A stretch of 8,695 nt of DNA, from assembly GCA_022561895.1 (NCBI GenBank), contig JADFQH010000113.1, forward strand, positions 1-8,695. Reading direction: 5' to 3'. Source of the stretch: Methanobacteriota archaeon (lineage in GTDB: Archaea; Halobacteriota; Halobacteria; Halobacteriales; Halalkalicoccaceae). The notes below the pieces were generated by a model. That model saw only the letters and a list, made by a program, of their open reading frames with translations. It was not told the origin of the DNA and made no database searches. The position numbers and the translations under genes were made by a program. This document shows positions 1 to 4,745 of this stretch, piece by piece. Positions within the stretch are counted from its first letter, which is position 1, and each line of letters starts with the position of its first letter.

Positions 1-47
1 GCGTAAGCCGGCCCAACCCTTTTCTCAGTTCCCGTTGGACGCCCCCT

Positions 48-836
48 ATGGGCAGTGTCCATTACGACTTTACGGGCGAAACGGTCATCGTTACCGGCGG
101 TAGCTCGGGTATCGGCCGCGCGATCGCGCTCGAATTCGGTAACGCCGACGCGGCCGTGATCGTCGCGGATCAACAGGAAGCACCGAAGGAGCCCGACGCC
201 GAACTGGCGACCCACGAGGCGATCGAGGATTCAGGGGGAAACGCCGAGTTCGTCGAATGCGACGTTTCCGAGCCAGCCGAGATCGAGTCGGTGGTCGAGG
301 CCGCCCGCGAGTACGGCGGCGTGGACGCCATGATCAACAACGCCGGCGTCTTTGTCGGCGGCTCGTTTACCGACTACGACCCCGAGGATCTGGATACGGG
401 CTACGAGATCAACGTCCGGGGAATGTTCGTCGGGACGCAGGCGGCAGCCAGCGATATGATCGACCGGGGCGTCGAGGGCGCAATCGTCAACACCGCCTCG
501 ATCAGCTCGAACCTCGCCCAGCACGGGCAGGTCGCCTACGATACCACCAAAGGCGCGCTTCGGATGCTCACGCGGGGTGCGGCCCTCGAACTCGCCTCCG
601 AGGGAATTAGAGTAAATGCCACCGCACCGGGCCAGATCGCCACCGAGTTCACCGAAGACGGAACCGAAAGCACGCAAGAGCGGGCCGGCGACGACGGGTT
701 TTTGAAACCGATCCCGATGGGCAGAGCGGGCTTTCCCGACGATGTTGCCGGCGCGACCCTGTTTCTCGCGAGCGACAGGGCTGGCTACACCACTGGCGAA
801 CTGCTCCACGTCGACGGTGGGTGGCTGACCTGCTAA
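48..836 (+). CDS. SDR-family NAD(P)-dependent dehydrogenase/reductase (3-oxoacyl-ACP reductase-like)
   Basis: Classical short-chain dehydrogenase of 262 residues, the usual length for the family. Visible motifs are the cofactor glycine motif TGGSSGIG (residues 16-23), NNAG (97-100), the structural Asn in INV (N122), the catalytic Ser151, and Tyr164/Lys168 in YDTTK. An Asp (D41) ends the second beta strand, which in this family usually favours NAD(H) over NADP(H). The C-terminal GELLHVDGGW segment is the standard substrate-side end. The protein is cytosolic, with no signal peptide or membrane segment. The substrate cannot be read from sequence; glucose/ribitol dehydrogenase-like and 3-oxoacyl reductase-like roles are both possible. 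The ATG at 48 is chosen because the fold starts within ten residues. No Shine-Dalgarno is visible; a weak T-rich patch at 20-23 lies about 25 bases upstream and could be part of a leaderless promoter. The gene stands alone on +, with the hairpin array starting 22 bases after its stop. Confidence 0.93.
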   Translation: MGSVHYDFTGETVIVTGGSSGIGRAIALEFGNADAAVIVADQQEAPKEPDAELATHEAIEDSGGNAEFVECDVSEPAEIESVVEAAREYGGVDAMINNAGVFVGGSFTDYDPEDLDTGYEINVRGMFVGTQAAASDMIDRGVEGAIVNTASISSNLAQHGQVAYDTTKGALRMLTRGAALELASEGIRVNATAPGQIATEFTEDGTESTQERAGDDGFLKPIPMGRAGFPDDVAGATLFLASDRAGYTTGELLHVDGGWLTC

Positions 837-842
837 TGGACC

Positions 843-847
843 TTTTT
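843..847 (+). terminator. Possible T-tract terminator after the SDR gene
   Basis: Five consecutive T residues lie 6 bases after the SDR stop codon. Archaeal transcription often ends at short T-rich stretches in the coding strand. The tract is short and is immediately followed by the hairpin array, so it may instead belong to that element. Confidence 0.25.
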
Positions 848-858
848 GCTCGTCGGGA

Positions 859-1063
859 TTCGTTCGCTACGCGAACGAACCACTCTCTGCTCACGGGCGC
901 TACGCGCCCGTTCGCACGGCCAGTGGGACCTTTGGTCCCACGCTGCTGCAAAAATCTCCTCCATAGCCGGATTACATCCGGCAAGCAGTCAGAGCGAAGC
1001 TCTGACAACATCACCGGATTCCGGAGGAATCCGGTTAGCAGTCGGAAAGCTTCGCTTTCCGAC
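859..1063. repeat. Array of seven perfect triloop hairpins
   Basis: Seven perfect inverted repeats, each with a 3-base loop, sit within 205 bases. Arms and loops are: 859-867/871-879 (TAC); 893-900/904-911 (TAC); 923-930/934-941 (TTT); 966-972/976-982 (TAC); 988-995/999-1006 (GAA); 1013-1022/1026-1035 (GGA); 1041-1050/1054-1063 (TTC). Stems are 7 to 10 bp. Spacers are 13, 11, 24, 5, 6 and 5 bases. Hairpins 4-5 (964-1010) and 6-7 (1011-1067) look like a duplicated module: each pair shares CCGGAT/ATCCGG stems, then AGCAGTC before and GACRACA after the second hairpin. CACTCTCT occurs at 881-888 and again at 1082-1089. Short open frames cross the array but resemble no protein. Similar hairpin-rich intergenic stretches seem familiar to me from haloarchaeal genomes, but I cannot confirm this. 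Function is unknown. Confidence 0.85.
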
Positions 1064-1158
1064 GACAAAGAGCCGCGCGCTCACTCTCTTCGGTCGTTCG
1101 CTTGCGGTCCGCAGGAACAAGTACTAACCTGCTAGACAGCCGTTTGAAATCGCAGCGA

Positions 1159-1240
1159 TATACTATCGGTCGTAACTGTATAGACGAATTCGTCGGTACG
1201 AGATGACGAATTCATCTACGGGCTTACGACCGACAGTATA
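1159..1240. repeat. 82-base imperfect palindrome
   Basis: The outer arms 1159-1175 and 1224-1240 pair at 16 of 17 positions, and inner arms 1181-1194 and 1205-1218 pair at 13 of 14, around a 10-base centre (1195-1204). The unpaired 5-base segments 1176-1180 and 1219-1223 form an internal loop. The two mismatches are A1165 against C1234 and C1185 against A1214; both become G-U pairs in RNA copied from the - strand. It could be a structured RNA element, a large protein-binding site, or a miniature inverted-repeat element. I see no obvious target-site duplication at its edges. Confidence 0.75.
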
Positions 1241-1397
1241 GGCGAACGAACAACGAAAAAGAAACCCGTATTCGAGCGGGAAGCCGACGACAGCTATAGG
1301 GATTATCGTAGGGCTTCATCGATCTCCTGCTCGCTAACCGATCAACGTGGACCGTGTGACCGGAAGGAATCATCCGATTGGCGACGATAGTCCCTCT
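1241..1397 (+). other. Gene-free leader upstream of the acetyltransferase
   Basis: These 157 bases hold no convincing gene. An A/T-rich patch at 1294-1307 (CTATAGGGATTATC) is the best promoter-like sequence. It would give a start site near 1325-1335, leaving either a leader of about 65 bases before the ATG at 1398 or a short one before the GTG at 1347. No Shine-Dalgarno lies at a useful distance from 1398. The promoter assignment is weak. Confidence 0.3.
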
Positions 1398-1952
1398 ATG
1401 ACCTCAGAGAAGGCAAAAATGCTGAACGGCGAGCTGTACGACGCGAGCGATACGGAACTGGTCGGGGAGCGAAAGCGCGCGGGTGAACTCACTCGCCAGT
1501 ACAACCAATCCGAGGATGACGGCGAACAGCGCCAGCGCCTGCTCGAAGAGCTGTTCGGCTCGATCGAGGGAGAGTGCTACGTCGAGCCGCCGTTTCGGTG
1601 TGATTACGGCTCGAACATCCACGTTGGCGAGCGCTTCTACGCGAACTTCGACTGCGTCGTTTTGGACGTCTGTCGGGTCGAGATCGGCCGAGACTGCTTA
1701 CTCGGGCCGGGCGTCCATATCTACACCGCAACCCACCCGCTTCCCGCCGAGGAGCGGACCGCAGGTCTCGAATACGGAAAACCGGTCACGATCGGCGACG
1801 ATGTCTGGATCGGCGGGCGGGCGGTGCTCAACCCCGGCGTAACAGTAGGAAGCGGCTCCGTGGTCGCGTCCGGCGCGATCGTCACCGATGACGTTCCCGA
1901 CCGCGTCGTCGTACAGGGAAATCCGGCAGTAGTCGTCAAAGAACTCGAATAA
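1398..1952 (+). CDS. Sugar O-acetyltransferase (maltose/galactoside acetyltransferase family)
   Basis: Left-handed beta-helix acetyltransferase of 184 residues, close to the roughly 180-200 residues usual for Maa/LacA enzymes. It would move the acetyl group of acetyl-CoA to a sugar hydroxyl in the cytosol; the actual sugar is unknown. The N-terminal helical cap (MTSEKAKMLNGELYDASD, residues 1-18) is typical of the family. Imperfect hexapeptide repeats follow from about residue 65 to the end, including NIHVG, VEIGRDCLLGPGV, VTIGDDVWIGG and VTVGSGSVVASGAIV. His113 in YTATHPL matches the catalytic His of LacA. The frame is open upstream to a GTG at 1347, which would add 17 residues unlike the family, so the ATG at 1398 is preferred. 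The gene converges on mce with only 8 bases between stop codons. The long palindrome lies upstream in the same intergenic region. Confidence 0.88.
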   Translation: MTSEKAKMLNGELYDASDTELVGERKRAGELTRQYNQSEDDGEQRQRLLEELFGSIEGECYVEPPFRCDYGSNIHVGERFYANFDCVVLDVCRVEIGRDCLLGPGVHIYTATHPLPAEERTAGLEYGKPVTIGDDVWIGGRAVLNPGVTVGSGSVVASGAIVTDDVPDRVVVQGNPAVVVKELE

Positions 1953-1960
1953 GCGTCATC

Positions 1961-2347
1961 TCATCCGTGTTCGACGAACTCGATCAGAGCTCCGCCCGTC
2001 GACTTCGGGTGTAAGAAGGCCACCTCGTGGCCCCATGCGCCCGACCGCGGCTCCTCGTCGATGGGTTCAATCCCGTTTTCGTGGGCAGTTTCGAGCGCTC
2101 CCTCGATATCCTCGGTGGCGACCGCGAGGTGGTGGATACCGGGTCCGTTGCGGTCGAGATATCGGGCGATCGTTCCGTCCTCTTCGGGTTCGAGTAGCTC
2201 GAAATACCCGTTTCCGAGGTCGAGAAATCGAACGGTCATCCCGTCGAAGCTCTCCTCGTGGACGAGCGGTGCATCGAAGAGGGTACAAAAGAGGCTCGTC
2301 AGCCCCTCGGCGTCGTCGGTCGCGATGCCGGCGTGATCAAAGTGCAT
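1961..2347 (-). CDS. mce: Methylmalonyl-CoA epimerase
   Basis: VOC-superfamily protein of 128 residues, normal for archaeal Mce. It interconverts (S)- and (R)-methylmalonyl-CoA between propionyl-CoA carboxylase and methylmalonyl-CoA mutase. Two paired beta-alpha-beta-beta-beta modules are seen: MHFDHAGIATDD at the start and GPGIHHLAVATEDIEGAL from about residue 68. Likely metal ligands are His5, Glu50 (in YFELLEP), His72 or His73, and Glu123 (in ALIEFVEH). The HPKSTGG segment at 113-119 is typical of Mce and helps separate it from other VOC proteins. The ATG at 2347 starts directly at the conserved first strand. It lies 25 bases downstream of the flavoprotein gene on the same strand and no clear promoter is seen between them, so co-transcription is likely. 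The mutase genes that often accompany mce are not in the window. Confidence 0.9.
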   Translation of the reverse strand: MHFDHAGIATDDAEGLTSLFCTLFDAPLVHEESFDGMTVRFLDLGNGYFELLEPEEDGTIARYLDRNGPGIHHLAVATEDIEGALETAHENGIEPIDEEPRSGAWGHEVAFLHPKSTGGALIEFVEHG

Positions 2348-2372
2348 AGTTCTCTCTCACTTCCGATACCAC

Positions 2373-3737
2373 TCAGTACTTCGGCTCCGCGCCGCTGATC
2401 TCGTATACGTCGTCGAGGACACGGTCGCGCTGGCTTCGCCAGCCCTCGAAGGCTACTGGGGAACTCGGATAGGCGTCGTAGTGGTCCTTGAGCGTTGCCG
2501 CCCGGTCCTGGACCTGATAGAGTTCATAGAGCAGGTCCCAGTGGCCGAACGTCTTGATCAGCGTTCTGATCTTCAGCCCGAGATCCATCGAGGAGGTCCC
2601 GCTCCGACTGATCGCGTCGGCCAGCTGCTGGCCGGGAATGGCCGAAACGACGCTGACGAGGTCGTCTACGTCGTGTGCGCCGCCCCAGATGTTGTAGAGA
2701 TCGATCGCGGCGAATCGCTTGCCGAAATCGGTCATCACCTTTCGGTTGTACTCCCAGAGCGCCGACTCGCTCACGTCGCTATCGGTTACGGCCTCGATGG
2801 CTTGCTGGGCCGCCCAGTAGCCCGCTTTGGCCGCGCCCGGAATCCCGCCGCCAGTCGTGGGGTTGACGTGGCCCGCCGCGTCGCCCACGGCCATGAAGCC
2901 GGGTGCGACCGCGGAGTCGTACGGCCGTCTCGTTGGCAGGGCCGCCCCGAGTTTGTCTTCTACCGTGGCTCCCTCGAACTCCGGGCGGGTCGCCATATCG
3001 CGTTTCAGCACCTCGACGAGCTCCATCGGCTCCTTGTTCATCTGAAAGCCCAGTCCGACGTTTATCTCCTTTCCCGAGCGCGGGAAGTACCAGAGATAGC
3101 CGAGCTCTTCGGTGGGTTTGAAGACGATCGCGTCGCTCCACTCGACCTCCTCTTCGACGTGGACGATCTCCCGATAGGCCGAACAGAACTGCGAGTAGTT
3201 GACGTTCGTATCGAAAGAGGTAGCAGAGAAATCGGCCTTGTCCTGGAGGATCGAGAGCGAGCCTGCCCCGTCGATCGTCACGTCGGCCTCGTAGTCGAGA
3301 ACCTCGCCGTTTCGTTTTGCGCGCACACCGGAAACCGTCCCGTTCTCCTGGATCACGTCCTGTACCACCGTATCGTACTGCATCTCCGCGCCCGCGCGTT
3401 CCGCCTCCTCTAAGATGACCTCGCCGTAGCGCTTGCGGTCAATGACCGCACCCGGCTCGTCGAACTCGATGTCGATTTCCCCACCATTGGGGTTCTCAAA
3501 GCGCGCTTTCCGGATGTTCTGGTTCGTAAAGGACTCGTCTCGTAGGTAGTCGAGATCGAGCACGTCGGGGAACGTGCTCTTTCCTTTGATCGCGTCGCCA
3601 CAGGCGATATGACCGGCGTCCTCTCGGGATTTTCGTTCGAGGAGCACAGTAGAGAGTCCCTCCCCGGCTGCCGTTGCGGCGGCAAAGGCCCCGGCAGTGC
3701 CACCTCCTACCACGGCGATGTCGTACGATTCGGGCAT
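2373..3737 (-). CDS. Geranylgeranyl reductase family FAD-dependent oxidoreductase
   Basis: Flavoprotein of 454 residues from the ATG at 3737. The family includes archaeal digeranylgeranylglycerophospholipid reductase, which saturates isoprenoid chains of membrane lipids and menaquinone side chains. The N-terminal FAD motif DIAVVGGGTAGAF lies near residues 6-18, the conserved Cys is in ACGD (C46), the family signature YLWYFP followed by INVGLG is at 214-230, and the second FAD motif FMAVGDAAGHVNPTTGGGI starts near 281. Haloarchaea carry several paralogues, so the precise substrate is uncertain. A GTG at 3752 would add five residues, but the TATA-like box at 3762-3768 lies 25-31 bases from the ATG, fitting a leaderless transcript from 3737. 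mce follows 25 bases downstream. The upstream korB is separated by 138 bases and a hairpin, so this is probably a new transcription unit. Confidence 0.88.
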   Translation of the reverse strand: MPESYDIAVVGGGTAGAFAAATAAGEGLSTVLLERKSREDAGHIACGDAIKGKSTFPDVLDLDYLRDESFTNQNIRKARFENPNGGEIDIEFDEPGAVIDRKRYGEVILEEAERAGAEMQYDTVVQDVIQENGTVSGVRAKRNGEVLDYEADVTIDGAGSLSILQDKADFSATSFDTNVNYSQFCSAYREIVHVEEEVEWSDAIVFKPTEELGYLWYFPRSGKEINVGLGFQMNKEPMELVEVLKRDMATRPEFEGATVEDKLGAALPTRRPYDSAVAPGFMAVGDAAGHVNPTTGGGIPGAAKAGYWAAQQAIEAVTDSDVSESALWEYNRKVMTDFGKRFAAIDLYNIWGGAHDVDDLVSVVSAIPGQQLADAISRSGTSSMDLGLKIRTLIKTFGHWDLLYELYQVQDRAATLKDHYDAYPSSPVAFEGWRSQRDRVLDDVYEISGAEPKY

Positions 3738-3761
3738 ACCGTGGGAGTACACGATGGTCTC

Positions 3762-3768
3762 ATAAAAA
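3762..3768 (-). promoter_or_regulatory. TATA-like box for the flavoprotein-mce unit
   Basis: The - strand reads TTTTTAT here, in a region otherwise rich in G+C. It is 25-31 bases upstream of the ATG at 3737. Haloarchaeal TATA boxes sit near -27, so transcription would start almost at the ATG. This supports both a promoter and the choice of 3737 over the GTG at 3752. Confidence 0.55.
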
Positions 3769-3838
3769 TCAGTGGTAATACTTGCGTTGACACGTCGCGG
3801 ACACGACCCCGCGGTGGCGACGGAATCCAGTCATAGCT

Positions 3839-3866
3839 GTTTTCGTTCGGCGATTACAACGAAAAC
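3839..3866 (-). terminator. Hairpin just after korB, possible 3'-end signal
   Basis: Perfect 9-bp arms (3839-3847 and 3858-3866) enclose a 10-base loop, starting 9 bases beyond the korB stop codon in the direction of transcription. The - strand arm starts GTTTTCG, which includes a T run. There is no long T tract after the hairpin, so a bacterial-type intrinsic terminator is not supported. It could be a 3' stabilising structure or an archaeal end site. Confidence 0.3.
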
Positions 3867-3875
3867 CGAGTTCGC

Positions 3876-4745
3876 TCAGTAAAACTCGCGGACGAGATCC
3901 ATCGCACCCTCGGGCGCACCATCGGGAATATCGTTCATCGGCTCCTCGATTCCGAGGCGCTTTTCGTAGCCAACGCTGTCGGGATTCTGATAGAGCACGC
4001 CCTGATAGATGTTGTCGAAGTCCATGATCTTCTCGCTGGCCTGATCGTAGTCCGCGGGGTCGTGGTCCTCGTCTTCGAGATCCACAAGGGAATCGCGGAA
4101 GAAGTCGTAGGTGTCGACGTCGTTGAAGGTGACACACGGACTGTAGGTGTTTACGAGCGAGAAGCCGTCGTGTTCGATGGCCTCCTCGATGATCGCGCTG
4201 TGGCGCTTTGCATCCGATGAGAACGTCTGGGCGATAAACGAGCCACCGGCGGCCATCGCCAGCGCAAGCGGGTGGACCGGCGACTGTTTGGTTCCCTCCG
4301 GCGAGGTCGAAGTCTCGAAGTCCTCCCGACTCGTGGGCGAGAACTGCCCCTTGGTGAGTCCATAAATCCGGTTGTCCATGACCACGTAGGTCATGTCGAC
4401 GTTTCGCCGGACGGCGTGGATGAAGTGGCCCGCACCGATCGAATAGCCGTCGCCGTCCCCGCCCGCGACCATCACTTCCAGTTCGGGGTTCGCGAGTTTC
4501 ACACCTGTGCCGACCGGAAGCGCACGACCGTGGACGCCGTGCAGCGCATACGAGTGCATGTACGTCCCGATCTTGCCAGAGCAGCCGATTCCCGCACAGA
4601 TGAAGGTGTTGTCGGGATCGTTGCCGGTGTTCGCGAGGGCTTTCATCATGCCGTTCATCGTCCCGAAGTCGCCGCAGCCGGGACACCAGGTCGGTTGCTT
4701 GTCCGATTTGAAGTCGGTGAAGTGTGCTTGGGTTTCCGAACTCAT
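3876..4745 (-). CDS. korB: 2-oxoacid:ferredoxin oxidoreductase, beta subunit
   Basis: Thiamine-diphosphate-binding subunit of 289 residues. With KorA it converts a 2-oxoacid (2-oxoglutarate or pyruvate) and CoA to acyl-CoA and CO2, reducing ferredoxin; in haloarchaea these enzymes replace 2-oxoacid dehydrogenase complexes. Four cysteines likely hold the single [4Fe-4S] cluster: C21 and C24 (WCPGCG), C55 (GIGCSG) and C204 (YSPCVTF). The ThDP and Mg motif runs from GDGDG (96-100) to VVMDN (121-125). HPLALAMAAGGSF and the C-terminal QGVLYQN segment are typical of the family. The length near 290 and the WCPGCG start fit haloarchaeal KorB better than the longer PorB, but substrate is inferred. Its ATG overlaps the korA stop in ATGA (4742-4745), so translation is probably coupled. 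The C-terminal third is strongly acidic, as in halophiles. Confidence 0.92.
   Translation of the reverse strand: MSSETQAHFTDFKSDKQPTWCPGCGDFGTMNGMMKALANTGNDPDNTFICAGIGCSGKIGTYMHSYALHGVHGRALPVGTGVKLANPELEVMVAGGDGDGYSIGAGHFIHAVRRNVDMTYVVMDNRIYGLTKGQFSPTSREDFETSTSPEGTKQSPVHPLALAMAAGGSFIAQTFSSDAKRHSAIIEEAIEHDGFSLVNTYSPCVTFNDVDTYDFFRDSLVDLEDEDHDPADYDQASEKIMDFDNIYQGVLYQNPDSVGYEKRLGIEEPMNDIPDGAPEGAMDLVREFY

Noticed and set aside
859..1063. The array considered as a CRISPR.
   Set aside because: There is no constant direct repeat and no constant spacer length, and no cas gene is near.
859..1063. The array considered as integron attC sites or a tRNA cluster.
   Set aside because: There are no attC core boxes, gene cassettes or integrase, and no cloverleaf with an anticodon arm and T-loop sequence.
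1103..1113. An eighth hairpin (TGCGG/CCGCA) at the end of the array.
   Set aside because: The arms are only 5 bp with a single central base, so it cannot fold as a normal hairpin and does not match the triloop pattern.
821..1135. Two overlapping + strand frames (821-1135 and 846-1127) across the hairpin array, and a - frame at 649-1068.
   Set aside because: Their translations follow the palindromes and change frame without any protein-like pattern. The array explains the sequence better than a protein does.
1347..1397. N-terminal extension of the acetyltransferase from the GTG at 1347.
   Set aside because: The 17 extra residues are unlike the family, while the ATG at 1398 starts exactly at the conserved cap sequence and gives the expected length.
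2481..3413. Long open frame of 310 codons on +, opposite the flavoprotein gene.
   Set aside because: It is an antisense shadow of a gene with clear FAD and GGR motifs; the translation is Arg-rich and low in recognisable structure.
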